From: Luzula sylvatica
Lineage: Eukaryota > Streptophyta > Magnoliopsida > Poales > Juncaceae
DNA: 64,000 bases
Reading direction: 5' to 3'
NCBI GenBank assembly: GCA_946800325.1
Contig: CAMPEJ010000005.1
Coordinates: 62,001-126,000 of the forward strand
Under the pieces are notes generated by a model, which worked only from the letters and a program-made list of their open reading frames with translations, ran no database searches and was not told the origin of the DNA. A program made the position numbers and the translations under genes. Shown piece by piece: positions 11,889 to 25,232 of this stretch (its first letter is position 1; every line of letters starts with the position of its first letter).

Positions 11889-13004
11889 ATTGGAATCGTA
11901 TCTTTTACTACATAACATTTCACCAAAATTTACAAACACTAAGAAAGTTTGTTTTTCGATTTAAAACAATCTGTTTATTCTTTGGGGAGTTCAAATAACG
12001 TATTTTGAGATCATTTGAATCGTATCTTTTACCACATAACATTTCACCAAAATTTACAAACACTAAGAAAGTTTGTTTTTCGATTTAAAACAATCTGTTT
12101 ATTCTTTGGGGAGTTCAAATAACGTATTTTGAGATCATTTGAATCGTATCTTTTACCACATAACATTTCACCAAAATTTACAAACACTAAGAAAGTTTGT
12201 TTTTCGATTCAAAACAATCTGTTTATGCTTTGGGGAGTTCAAATAACGTATTTTGAGATCATTTGAATCGTATCTTTTACCACATAACATTTCACCAAAA
12301 TTTACAAACACTAAGAAAGTTTGTTTTTCTATTCAAAACAATCTGTTTATGCTTTGGGGAGTTCAAATAACGTATTTTGAGATCATTTGAATCGTATCTT
12401 TTACCACATAACATTTGACCAAAATTTACAAACACTAAGAAAGTTTGTTTTTCGATTCAAAACAATTTGTTTATGCTTTGGGGAGTTCAAATAACGTATT
12501 TTGAGATCATTTGAATCGTATCTTTTACCACATAACATTTCACCAAAATTTACAAACACTAAGAAAGTTTGTTTTTCGATTCAAAACAATTTGTTTATGC
12601 TTTGCGGAGTTCAAATAACGTATTTTGAGATCATTTGAATCGTATCTTTTACCACATAACATTTCACCAAAATTTACAAACACTAAGAAAGTTTGTTTTT
12701 CGATTCAAAACAATGTGTTTATGCTTTGGGGAGTTCAAATAACGTATTTTGAGATCATTGGAATCGTATCTTTTACTACATAACATTTCACCAAAATTTA
12801 CAAACACTAAGAAAGTTTGTTTTTCGATTTAAAACAATCTGTTTATGCTTTGGGGAGTTCAAATAACGTATTTTGAGATCATTTGAATCGTATCTTTTAC
12901 CACATAACATTTCACCAAAATTTACAAACACTAAGAAAGTTTGTTTTTCGATTCAAAATAATCTGTTTATGCTTTGGGGAGTTCAAATAACGTATTTTGA
13001 GATC
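11021..13004 (+). repeat. 16-monomer block repeated at 15841-17824
   Basis: Sixteen monomers starting with the 'gttttgggg' type recur at an offset of 4820 bp (39 monomers minus one 16-bp deletion). The two consecutive 'ttattctttgg' monomers at 11889 and 12013 are matched at 16709 and 16833. The block includes an intact gacc/gcgg/gtg run at 12385-12756. The first monomer begins 'attgg' here and 'atttg' in the copy. Confidence 0.83.
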
Positions 13005-13128
13005 ATTGGAATCGTATCTTTTACTACATAACATTTCACCAAAATTTACAAACACTAAGAAAGTTTGTTTTTCGATTCAAAACAATCTGTTTATGCTTTG
13101 GGGAGTTCAAATAACGTATTTTGAGATC

Positions 13129-14988
13129 ATTTGAATCGTATCTTTTACCACATAACATTTCACCAAAATTTACAAACACTAAGAAAGTTTGTTTTTCGAT
13201 TCAAAACAATCTGTTTATGCTTTGGGGAGTTCAAATAACGTATTTTGAGATCATTTGAATCGTATCTTTTACCACATAACATTTTACCAAAATTTACAAA
13301 CACTAAGAAAGTTTGTTTTTCGATTCAAAACAATTTGTTTATGCTTTGGGGAGTTCAAATAACGTATTTTGAGATCATTGGAATCGTATCTTTTACTACA
13401 TAACATTTCACCAAAATTTACAAACACTACGAAAGTTTGGTTTTCGATTCAAAACAATTTGTTTATGCTTTCGGGAGTTCAAATAACCTATTTTTAGATC
13501 ATTCGAATCGTATCTTTTACCACATAACATTTCACCAAAATTTACAAACACTAAGAAAGTTTGTTTTTCGATTCAAAACAATTTGTTTATGCTTTCGGGA
13601 GTTCAAATAACGTATTTTGAGATCATTCGAATCGTATCTTTTACCACATAACATTTCACCAAAATTTACAAACACTAAGAAAGTTTGTTTTTCGATTCAA
13701 AACAATTTGTTTATGCTTTGGGGAGTTCAAATAACGTATTTTGAGATCATTTGAATCGTATCTTTTTCCAGATAACATTTCACCAAAATTTACAAACACT
13801 AAGACAGTTTGTTTTTCGATTCAAAACAATCTGTTTATTCTTTGGGGAGTTCAAATAACGTATTTTGAGATCATTTGAATCGTATCTTTTACCACATAAC
13901 ATTTCACCAAAATTTACAAACACTAAGAAAGTTTGTTTTTCGATTTAAAACAATCTGTTTATTCTTTGGGGAGTTCAAATAACGTATTTTGAGATCATTT
14001 GAATCGTATCTTTTACCACATAACATTTCACCAAAATTTACAAACACTAAGAAAGTTTGTTTTTCGATTCAAAACAATCTGTTTATGCTTTGGGGAGTTC
14101 AAATAACGTATTTTGAGATCATTTGAATCGTATCTTTTACCACATAACATTTCACCAAAATTTACAAACACTAAGAAAGTTTGTTTTTCGATTCAAAACA
14201 ATCTGTTTATGCTTTGGGGAGTTCAAATAACGTATTTTGAGATCATTTGAATCGTATCTTTTACCACATAACATTTGACCAAAATTTACAAACACTAAGA
14301 AAGTTTGTTTTTCGATTCAAAACAATCTGTTTATGCTTTGGGGAGTTCAAATAACGTATTTTGAGATCATTTGAATCGTATCTTTTACCACATAACATTT
14401 CACCAAAATTTACAAACACTAAGAAAGTTTGTTTTTCGATTCAAAACAATTTGTTTATGCTTTGGGGAGTTCAAATAACGTATTTTGAGATCATTTGAAT
14501 CGTATCTTTTACCACATAACATTTCACCAAAATTTACAAACACTAAGAAAGTTTGTTTTTCGATTCAAAACAATTTGTTTATGCTTTGCGGAGTTCAAAT
14601 AACGTATTTTGAGATCATTTGAATCGTATCTTTTACCACATAACATTTCACCAAAATTTACAAACACTAAGAAAGTTTGTTTTTCGATTCAAAACAATGT
14701 GTTTATGCTTTGGGGAGTTCAAATAACGTATTTTGAGATCATTGGAATCGTATCTTTTACTACATAACATTTCACCAAAATTTACAAACACTAAGAAAGT
14801 TTGTTTTTCGATTTAAAACAATCTGTTTATGCTTTGGGGAGTTCAAATAACGTATTTTGAGATCATTTGAATCGTATCTTTTACCACATAACATTTCACC
14901 AAAATTTACAAACACTAAGAAAGTTTGTTTTTCGATTCAAAATAATCTGTTTATGCTTTGGGGAGTTCAAATAACGTATTTTGAGATC
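13129..14988 (+). repeat. 15-monomer (1860-bp) partial copy of 11269-13128
   Basis: The order 'attttacc', 'tttggtt...tttcgg', 'attcg', 'tttttccagat', 'ttattcttt', standard, gacc, gcgg, gtg, 'attgg', 'aataatctg' is repeated 1860 bp downstream of 11269, with individual monomers gained or exchanged. Here 13501 and 13625 are two successive 'attcg' monomers where the other copy has one. The 'ttctattc' monomer is replaced by a standard one (14121). An extra standard monomer sits between gacc and gcgg (14369). Confidence 0.68.
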
Positions 14989-15360
14989 ATTGGAATCGTA
15001 TCTTTTACTACATAACATTTCACCAAAATTTACAAACACTAAGAAAGTTTGTTTTTCGATTTAAAACAATCTGTTTATGCTTTGGGGAGTTTAAATAACG
15101 TATTTTGAGATCATTTGAATCGTATCTTTTACCACATAACATTTCACCAAAATTTACAAACACTAAGAAAGTTTGTTTTTCGATTCAAAACAATCTGTTT
15201 ATGCTTTGGGGAGTTCAAATAACGTATTTTGAGATCATTTGAATCGTATCTTTTACCACATAACATTTCACCAAAATTTACAAACACTAAGAAAGTTTGT
15301 TTTTCTATTCAAAACAATCTGTTTATGCTTTGGGGAGTTCAAATAACGTATTTTGAGATC

Positions 15361-15468
15361 ATTTGAATCGTATCTTTTCCCACATAACATTTGACCAAAA
15401 TTTACAAACACTAAGAAAGTTTGTTTTTCGATTCAAAACAATTTGTTTATGCTTCGTATTTTGAGATC
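15361..15468 (+). repeat. 108-bp monomer with 16-bp deletion, no. 2
   Basis: Same junction as the other short monomers, at 15454^15455, in an 'atttgacc' monomer preceded by 'ttctattc' and followed by 'attgg...gagatc'. This copy also has 'ttttcccac' for 'ttttaccac'. The gcgg and gtg monomers appear one step later (15593, 15717), unlike at the other sites. Confidence 0.93.
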
Positions 15469-15840
15469 ATTGGAATCGTATCTTTTACTACATAACATTT
15501 CACCAAAATTTACAAACACTAAGAAAGTTTGTTTTTCGATTTAAAACAATCTGTTTATGCTTTGGGGAGATCAAATAACGTATTTTGAGATCATTTGAAT
15601 CGTATCTTTTACCACATAACATTTCACCAAAATTTACAAACACTAAGAAAGTTTGTTTTTCGATTCAAAACAATTTGTTTATGCTTTGCGGAGTTCAAAT
15701 AACGTATTTTGAGATCATTTGAATCGTATCTTTTACCACATAACATTTCACCAAAATTTACAAACACTAAGAAAGTTTGTTTTTCGATTCAAAACAATGT
15801 GTTTATGCTTTGGGGAGTTCAAATAACGTATTTTGAGATC

Positions 15841-17824
15841 ATTTGAATCGTATCTTTTACCACATAACATTTCACCAAAATTTACAAACACTAAGAAAGT
15901 TTGTTTTTCGATTCAAAACAATTTGTTTATGTTTTGGGGAGTTCAAATAACGTATTTTGAGATCATTCGAATCGTATCTTTTACAACATAACATTTCACC
16001 GAATTTTACAAACACTAAGAAATTTTGTTTTTCGATTCAAAACAATCTGTTTATGCTTTGGGGAGTTCAAATAACGTATTTTGAGATCATTTGAATCGTA
16101 TCTTTTACCACATAACATTTCACCAAAATTTACAAACACTAAGAAAGTTTGTTTTTCGATTCAAAACAATCTGTTTATGCTTTGGGGAGTTCAAATAACG
16201 TATTTTGAGATCATTTGAATCGTATCTTTTACCACATAACATTTTACCAAAATTTACAAACACTAAGAAAGTTTGTTTTTCGATTCAAAACAATTTGTTT
16301 ATGCTTTGGGGAGTTCAAATAACGTATTTTGAGATCATTGGAATCGTATCTTTTACTACATAACATTTCACCAAAATTTACAAACACTACGAAAGTTTGG
16401 TTTTCGATTCAAAACAATTTGTTTATGCTTTCGGGAGTTCAAATAACCTATTTTTAGATCATTCGAATCGTATCTTTTACCACATAACATTTCACCAAAA
16501 TTTACAAACACTAAGAAAGTTTGTTTTTCGATTCAAAACAATTTGTTTATGCTTTGGGGAGTTCAAATAACGTATTTTGAGATCATTTGAATCGTATCTT
16601 TTTCCAGATAACATTTCACCAAAATTTACAAACACTAAGACAGTTTGTTTTTCGATTCAAAACAATCTGTTTATGCTTTGGGGAGTTCAAATAACGTATT
16701 TTGAGATCATTGGAATCGTATCTTTTACTACATAACATTTCACCAAAATTTACAAACACTAAGAAAGTTTGTTTTTCGATTTAAAACAATCTGTTTATTC
16801 TTTGGGGAGTTCAAATAACGTATTTTGAGATCATTTGAATCGTATCTTTTACCACATAACATTTCACCAAAATTTACAAACACTAAGAAAGTTTGTTTTT
16901 CGATTTAAAACAATCTGTTTATTCTTTGGGGAGTTCAAATAACGTATTTTGAGATCATTTGAATCGTATCTTTTACCACATAACATTTCACCAAAATTTA
17001 CAAACACTAAGAAAGTTTGTTTTTCGATTCAAAACAATCTGTTTATGCTTTGGGGAGTTCAAATAACGTATTTTGAGATCATTTGAATCGTATCTTTTAC
17101 CACATAACATTTCACCAAAATTTACAAACACTAAGAAAGTTTGTTTTTCTATTCAAAACAATCTGTTTATGCTTTGGGGAGTTCAAATAACGTATTTTGA
17201 GATCATTTGAATCGTATCTTTTACCACATAACATTTGACCAAAATTTACAAACACTAAGAAAGTTTGTTTTTCGATTCAAAACAATTTGTTTATGCTTTG
17301 GGGAGTTCAAATAACGTATTTTGAGATCATTTGAATCGTATCTTTTACCACATAACATTTCACCAAAATTTACAAACACTAAGAAAGTTTGTTTTTCGAT
17401 TCAAAACAATTTGTTTATGCTTTGCGGAGTTCAAATAACGTATTTTGAGATCATTTGAATCGTATCTTTTACCACATAACATTTCACCAAAATTTACAAA
17501 CACTAAGAAAGTTTGTTTTTCGATTCAAAACAATGTGTTTATGCTTTGGGGAGTTCAAATAACGTATTTTGAGATCATTGGAATCGTATCTTTTACTACA
17601 TAACATTTCACCAAAATTTACAAACACTAAGAAAGTTTGTTTTTCGATTTAAAACAATCTGTTTATGCTTTGGGGAGTTCAAATAACGTATTTTGAGATC
17701 ATTTGAATCGTATCTTTTACCACATAACATTTCACCAAAATTTACAAACACTAAGAAAGTTTGTTTTTCGATTCAAAATAATCTGTTTATGCTTTGGGGA
17801 GTTCAAATAACGTATTTTGAGATC
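15841..17824 (+). repeat. Second copy of the 16-monomer block 11021-13004
   Basis: Offset 4820 bp, same monomer order, including 'gttttgggg' (15932), 'tttggtt' near 16397, 'tttttccagat' at 16585 and the 'ttattctttgg' pair. It diverges at 17825, where this copy has 'tttaaaac' and 'gagtttaaat' and the other has 'cgattcaaaac' and 'gagttcaaat'. Confidence 0.83.
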
Positions 17825-18196
17825 ATTGGAATCGTATCTTTTACTACATAACATTTCACCAAAATTTACAAACACTAAGAAAGTTTGTTTTTCGATTTAA
17901 AACAATCTGTTTATGCTTTGGGGAGTTTAAATAACGTATTTTGAGATCATTTGAATCGTATCTTTTACCACATAACATTTCACCAAAATTTACAAACACT
18001 AAGAAAGTTTGTTTTTCGATTCAAAACAATCTGTTTATGCTTTGGGGAGTTCAAATAACGTATTTTGAGATCATTTGAATCGTATCTTTTACCACATAAC
18101 ATTTCACCAAAATTTACAAACACTAAGAAAGTTTGTTTTTCTATTCAAAACAATCTGTTTATGCTTTGGGGAGTTCAAATAACGTATTTTGAGATC

Positions 18197-18304
18197 ATTT
18201 GAATCGTATCTTTTACCACATAACATTTGACCAAAATTTACAAACACTAAGAAAGTTTGTTTTTCGATTCAAAACAATTTGTTTATGCTTCGTATTTTGA
18301 GATC
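18197..18304 (+). repeat. 108-bp monomer with 16-bp deletion, no. 3
   Basis: Junction 18290^18291, in the usual context: 'ttctattc' monomer, 'atttgacc' monomer with the deletion, then 'attgg...gagatc'. It lies 2836 bp (23 monomers minus 16) after no. 2. Confidence 0.93.
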
Positions 18305-18676
18305 ATTGGAATCGTATCTTTTACTACATAACATTTCACCAAAATTTACAAACACTAAGAAAGTTTGTTTTTCGATTTAAAACAATCTGTTTATGCTTTG
18401 GGGAGATCAAATAACGTATTTTGAGATCATTTGAATCGTATCTTTTACCACATAACATTTCACCAAAATTTACAAACACTAAGAAAGTTTGTTTTTCGAT
18501 TCAAAACAATCTGTTTATGCTTTGGGGAGTTCAAATAACGTATTTTGAGATCATTTGAATCGTATATTTTACCACATAACATTTTACCAAAATTTACAAA
18601 CACTAAGAAAGTTTGTTTTTCGATTCAAAACAATTTGTTTATGCTTTGGGGAGTTCAAATAACGTATTTTGAGATC

Positions 18677-20164
18677 ATTTGAATCGTATCTTTTACCACA
18701 TAACATTTCACCAAAATTTACAAACACTAAGAAAGTTTGTTTTTCGATTCAAAACAATCTGTTTATGCTTTGGGGAGTTCAAATAACGTATTTTGAGATC
18801 ATTTGAATCATATCTTTTACCACATAACATTTCACCAAAATTTACAAACACTAAGAAAGTTTGTTTTTCTATTCAAAACAATCTGTTTATGCTTTGGGGA
18901 GTTCAAATAACGTATTTTCAGATCATTTGAATCGTATCTTTTACCACATAACATTTCACCAAAATTTACAAACACTAAGAAAGTTTGTTTTTCGATTCAA
19001 AACAATTTGTTTATGCTTTGGGGAGTTCAAATAACGTATTTTGAGATCATTTGAATCGTATCTTTTACCACATAACATTTCACCAAAATTTACAAACACT
19101 AAGAAAGTTTGTTTTTCGATTCAAAACAATTTGTTTATGCTTTGCGTAGTTCAAATAACGTATTTTGAGATCATTTGAATCGTATCTTTTACCACATAAC
19201 ATTTCACCAAAATTTACAAACACTAAGAAAGTTTGTTTTTCGATTCAAAACAATTTGTTTATGCTTTGGGGAGTTCAAATAACGTATTTTGAGATCATTG
19301 GAATCGTATCTTTTACTACATAACATTTCACCAAAATTTACAAACACTAAGAAAGTTTGTTTTTCGATTTAAAACAATCTGTTTATGCTTTGGGGAGTTC
19401 AAATAACGTATTTTGAGATCATTTGAATCGTATCTTTTACCACATAACATTTCACCAAAATTTACAAACACTAAGAAAGTTTGTTTTTCGATTCAAAACA
19501 ATCTGTTTATGCTTTGGGGAGTTCAAATAACGTATTTTGAGATCATTTGAATCATATCTTTTACCACATAACATTTCACCAAAATTTACAAACACTAAGA
19601 AAGTTTGTTTTTCTATTCAAAACAATCTGTTTATGCTTTGGGGAGTTCAAATAACGTATTTTGAGATCATTTGAATCGTATCTTTTACCACATAACATTT
19701 CACCAAAATTTACAAACACTAAGAAAGTTTGTTTTTCGATTCAAAACAATTTGTTTATGCTTTGGGGAGTTCAAATAACGTATTTTGAGATCATTTGAAT
19801 CGTATCTTTTACCACATAACATTTCACCAAAATTTACAAACACTAAGAAAGTTTGTTTTTCGATTCAAAACAATTTGTTTATGCTTTGCGTAGTTCAAAT
19901 AACGTATTTTGAGATCATTTGAATCGTATCTTTTACCACATAACATTTCACCAAAATTTACAAACACTAAGAAAGTTTGTTTTTCGATTCAAAACAATTT
20001 GTTTATGCTTTGGGGAGTTCAAATAACGTATTTTGAGATCATTGGAATCGTATCTTTTACTACATAACATTTCACCAAAATTTACAAACACTAAGAAAGT
20101 TTGTTTTTCGATTTAAAACAATCTGTTTATGCTTTGGGGAGTTCAAATAACGTATTTTGAGATC
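18677..20164 (+). repeat. Tandem duplication of a 6-monomer unit (2 x 744 bp)
   Basis: 18677-19420 and 19421-20164 carry the same six monomers in order: standard, 'aatcata' with 'ttctattc', standard, 'tttgcgtag', standard, 'attgg...tttaaaac'. Rare changes match at exactly 744 bp ('aatcata' at 18810/19554, 'gcgtag' at 19147/19891). The only difference I see is 'tttcagatc' near 18919 in the first copy. This is among the youngest events in the window. Confidence 0.88.
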
Positions 20165-21404
20165 ATTTGAATCGTATCTTTTACCACATAACATTTCACC
20201 AAAATTTACAAACACTAAGAAAGTTTGTTTTTCGATTCAAAACAATCTGTTTATGCTTTGGGGAGTTCAAATAACGTATTTTGAGATTATTTGAATCGTA
20301 TCTTTTACCACATAACATTTCACCAAAATTTACAAACACTAAGAAAGTTTGTTTTTCTATTCAAAACAATCTGTTTATGCTTTGGGGAGTTCAAATAACG
20401 TATTTTGAGATCATTTGAATCGTATCTTTTACCACATAACATTTGACCAAAATTTACAAACACTAAGAAAGTTTGTTTTTCGATTCAAAACAATTTGTTT
20501 ATGCTTTGGGGAGTTCAAATAACGTATTTTGAGATCATTTGAATCGTATCTTTTACCACATAACATTTCACCAAAATTTACAAACACTAAGAAAGTTTGT
20601 TTTTCGATTCAAAACAATTTGTTTATGCTTTGCGGAGTTCAAATAACGTATTTTGAGATCATTTGAATCGTATCTTTTACCACATAACATTTCACCAAAA
20701 TTTACAAACACTAAGAAAGTTTGTTTTTCGATTCAAAACAATGTGTTTATGCTTTGGGGAGTTCAAATAACGTATTTTGAGATCATTGGAATCGTATCTT
20801 TTACTACATAACATTTCACCAAAATTTACAAACACTAAGAAAGTTTGTTTTTCGATTTAAAACAATCTGTTTATGCTTTGGGGAGTTCAAATAACGTATT
20901 TTGAGATCATTTGAATCGTATCTTTTACCACATAACATTTCACCAAAATTTACAAACACTAAGAAAGTTTGTTTTTCGATTCAAAATAATCTGTTTATGC
21001 TTTGGGGAGTTCAAATAACGTATTTTGAGATCATTGGAATCGTATCTTTTACTACATAACATTTCACCAAAATTTACAAACACTAAGAAAGTTTGTTTTT
21101 CGATTTAAAACAATCTGTTTATGCTTTGGGGAGTTTAAATAACGTATTTTGAGATCATTTGAATCGTATCTTTTACCACATAACATTTCACCAAAATTTA
21201 CAAACACTAAGAAAGTTTGTTTTTCGATTCAAAACAATCTGTTTATGCTTTGGGGAGTTCAAATAACGTATTTTGAGATCATTTGAATCGTATCTTTTAC
21301 CACATAACATTTCACCAAAATTTACAAACACTAAGAAAGTTTGTTTTTCTATTCAAAACAATCTGTTTATGCTTTGGGGAGTTCAAATAACGTATTTTGA
21401 GATC

Positions 21405-21512
21405 ATTTGAATCGTATCTTTTACCACATAACATTTGACCAAAATTTACAAACACTAAGAAAGTTTGTTTTTCGATTCAAAACAATTTGTTTATGCTTCG
21501 TATTTTGAGATC
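21405..21512 (+). repeat. 108-bp monomer with 16-bp deletion, no. 4
   Basis: Junction 21498^21499, with 'ttctattc' before and 'attgg...gagatc' after. It is followed by a standard monomer with a private 'cgattgaaaac' change near 21710, then by block B. Confidence 0.93.
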
Positions 21513-21760
21513 ATTGGAATCGTATCTTTTACTACATAACATTTCACCAAAATTTACAAACACTAAGAAAGTTTGTTTTTCGATTTAAAACAATCTGTTT
21601 ATGCTTTGGGGAGATCAAATAACGTATTTTGAGATCATTTGAATCGTATCTTTTACCACATAACATTTCACCAAAATTTACAAACACTAAGAAAGTTTGT
21701 TTTTCGATTGAAAACAATCTGTTTATGCTTTGGGGAGTTCAAATAACGTATTTTGAGATC

Positions 21761-24700
21761 ATTTGAATCGTATATTTTACCACATAACATTTTACCAAAA
21801 TTTACAAACACTAAGAAAGTTTGTTTTTCGATTCAAAACAATTTGTTTATGCTTTGGGGAGTTCAAATAACGTATTTTGAGATCATTTGAATCGTATCTT
21901 TTACCACATAACATTTCACCCAAATTTAAAACCACTAAGAAAGTTTGTTTTTCGATTCAAAACAATCTGTTTATGCTTTGGGGAGTTCAAATAACGTATT
22001 TTGAGATCATTTGAATCGTATCTTTTACTACATAACATTTCACCAAAATTTACAAACACTAAGAAAGTTTGTTTTTCGATCCAAAACAATTTGTTTATGC
22101 TTTGGGGAGTTCAAATAACATATTTTTAGATCATTCGAATCGTATCTTTTACCACATAACATTTCACCAAAATTTACAAACACTAAGAAAGTTTGTTTTT
22201 CGATTCAAAACAATCTGTTTATGCTTTGGGGAGTTCAAATAACGTATTTTGAGATCATTTGAATCGTATCTTTTACCACATAACATTTTACCAAAATTTA
22301 CAAACACTAAGAAAGTTTGTTTTTCGATTCAAAACAATTTGTTTATGCTTTGGGGATTTCAAATAACGTATTTTGAGATCATTGGAATCGTATCTTTTAC
22401 TACATAACATTTCCCCAAAATTTACAAACACTACGAAAGTTTGTTTTTCGATTCAAAACAATTTGTTTATGCTTTGGGGAGTTCAAATAACCTATTTTTA
22501 GATCATTCGAATCGTATCTTTTACCACATAACATTTCACCAGAATTTACAAACACTAAGAAAGTTTGTTTTTCGATTCAAAACAATTTGTTTATGCTTTG
22601 GGGAGTTCAAATAACGTATTTTGAGATCATTTGAATCGTATCTTTTTCCAGATAACATTTCACCAAAATTTACAAACACTAAGACAGTTTGTTTTTCGAT
22701 TCAAAACAATCTGTTTATGCTTTGGGGAGTTCAAATAACGTATTTTGAGATCATTCGAATCTTAACTTTTACTACATAACATTTCACCAAAATTTACAAA
22801 CACTAAGAAAGTTTGTTTTTCGATTTAAAACAATCTGTTTATACTTTCGGGAGTTCAAATAACGTATTTTGAGATCATTTGAATCGTATCTTTTACCACA
22901 TAACATTTCACCAAAATTTACAAACACTAAGAAAGTTTGTTTTTCGATTCAAAACAATCTGTTTATGCTTTGGGGAGTTCAAATAACGTATTTTGAGATC
23001 ATTTGAATCGTATATTTTACCACATAACATTTTACCAAAATTTACAAACACTAAGAAAGTTTGTTTTTCGATTCAAAACAATTTGTTTATGCTTTGGGGA
23101 GTTCAAATAACGTATTTTGAGATCATTTGAATCGTATCTTTTACCACATAACATTTCACCCAAATTTACAAACACTAAGAAAGTTTGTTTTTCGATTCAA
23201 AACAATCTGTTTATGCTTTGGGGAGTTCAAATAACGTATTTTGAGATCATTTGAATCGTATCTTTTACCACATAACATTTCACCAAAATTTACAAACACT
23301 AAGAAAGTTTGTTTTTCGATTCAAAACAATCTGTTTATGCTTTGGGGAGTTCAAATAACGTATTTTGAGATCATTTGAATCGTATCTTTTACCACATAAC
23401 ATTTTACCAAAATTTACAAACACTAAGAAAGTTTGTTTTTCGATTCAAAACAATCTGTTTATGCTTTGGGGAGTTCAAATAACGTATTTTGAGATCATTT
23501 GAATCGTATCTTTTACTACATAACATTTCACCAAAATTTACAAACACTAAGAAAGTTTGTTTTTCGATTCAAAACAATTTGTTTATGCTTTGGGGAGTTC
23601 AAATAACGTATTTTGAGATCATTCGAATCGTATCTTTTACCACATAACATTTCACCGAATTTTACAAACACTAAGAAATTTTGTTTTTCGATTCAAAACA
23701 ATCTGTTTATGCTTTGGGGAAATCAAATAACGTATTTTGAGATCATTGGAATCGTATCTTTTACCACATAACATTTCACCAAAATTTACAAACACTAAGA
23801 AAGTTTGTTTTTCGATTCAAAACAATTTGTTTATGTTTTGGGGAGTTCAAATAACGTATTTTGAGATCATTCGAATCGTATCTTTTACAACATAACATTT
23901 CACCGAATTTTACAAACACTAAGAAATTTTGTTTTTCGATTCAAAACAATCTGTTTATGCTTTGGGGAGTTCAAATAACGTATTTTGAGATCATTTGAAT
24001 CGTATCTTTTACCACATAACATTTCACCAAAATTTACAAACACTAAGAAAGTTTGTTTTTCGATTCAAAACAATCTGTTTATGCTTTGGGGAGTTCAAAT
24101 AACGTATTTTGAGATCATTTGAATCGTATCTTTTACCACATAACATTTTACCAAAATTTACAAACACTAAGAAAGTTTGTTTTTCGATTCAAAACAATTT
24201 GTTTATGCTTTGGGGAGTTCAAATAACGTATTTTGAGATCATTGGAATCGTATCTTTTACTACATAACATTTCACCAAAATTTACAAACACTACGAAAGT
24301 TTGGTTTTCGATTCAAAACAATTTGTTTATGCTTTCGGGAGTTCAAATAACCTATTTTTAGATCATTCGAATCGTATCTTTTACCACATAACATTTCACC
24401 AAAATTTACAAACACTAAGAAAGTTTGTTTTTCGATTCAAAACAATTTGTTTATGCTTTGGGGAGTTCAAATAACGTATTTTGAGATCATTTGAATCGTA
24501 TCTTTTTCCAGATAACATTTCACCAAAATTTACAAACACTAAGACAGTTTGTTTTTCGATTCAAAACAATCTGTTTATGCTTTGGGGAGTTCAAATAACG
24601 TATTTTGAGATCATTCGAATCGTATCTTTTACTACATAACATTTCACCAAAATTTACAAACACTAAGAAAGTTTGTTTTTCGATTTAAAACAATCTGTTT

Positions 24701-25232
24701 ATGCTTTCGGGAGTTCAAATAACGTATTTTGAGATCATTTGAATCGTATCTTTTACCACATAACATTTCTCCAAAATTTACAAACACTAAGAAAGTTTGT
24801 TTTTCGATTCAAAACAATCTGTTTATGCTTTGGGGAGTTCAAATAACGTATTTTGAGATCATTTGAATCGTATATTTTACCACATAACATTTTACCAAAA
24901 TTTACAAACACTAAGAAAGTTTGTTTTTCGATTCAAAACAATTTGTTTATGCTTTGGGGAGTTCAAATAACGTATTTTGAGATCATTTGAATCGTATCTT
25001 TTACCACATAACATTTCACCAAAATTTACAAACACTAAGAAAGTTTGTTTTTCGATTCAAAACAATCTGTTTATGCTTTGGGGAGTTCAAATAACGTATT
25101 TTGAGATCATTTGAATCATATCTTTTACCACATAACATTTCACCAAAATTTACAAACACTAAGAAAGTTTGTTTTTCTATTCAAAACAATCTGTTTATGC
25201 TTTGGGGAGTTCAAATAACGTATTTTGAGATC
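21761..25232 (+). repeat. Block B: long-period copy of blocks A, D and C
   Basis: 21761-24612 matches block A at an offset of 12724 bp. 22629-25232 matches 35073-37676 at an offset of 12444 bp (101 monomers minus five 16-bp deletions). Markers in both comparisons include 'cttaac' (22762), 'gttttgggg' (23836), 'atttctcc' (24770) and 'aatcata' (25109 monomer). 24613-25232 continues as in block D (5705-6324). The rare 'tatactttcgg' is shared with block A but not with the other copies. A private 'aatttaaaacc' change lies near 21927. Confidence 0.83.
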
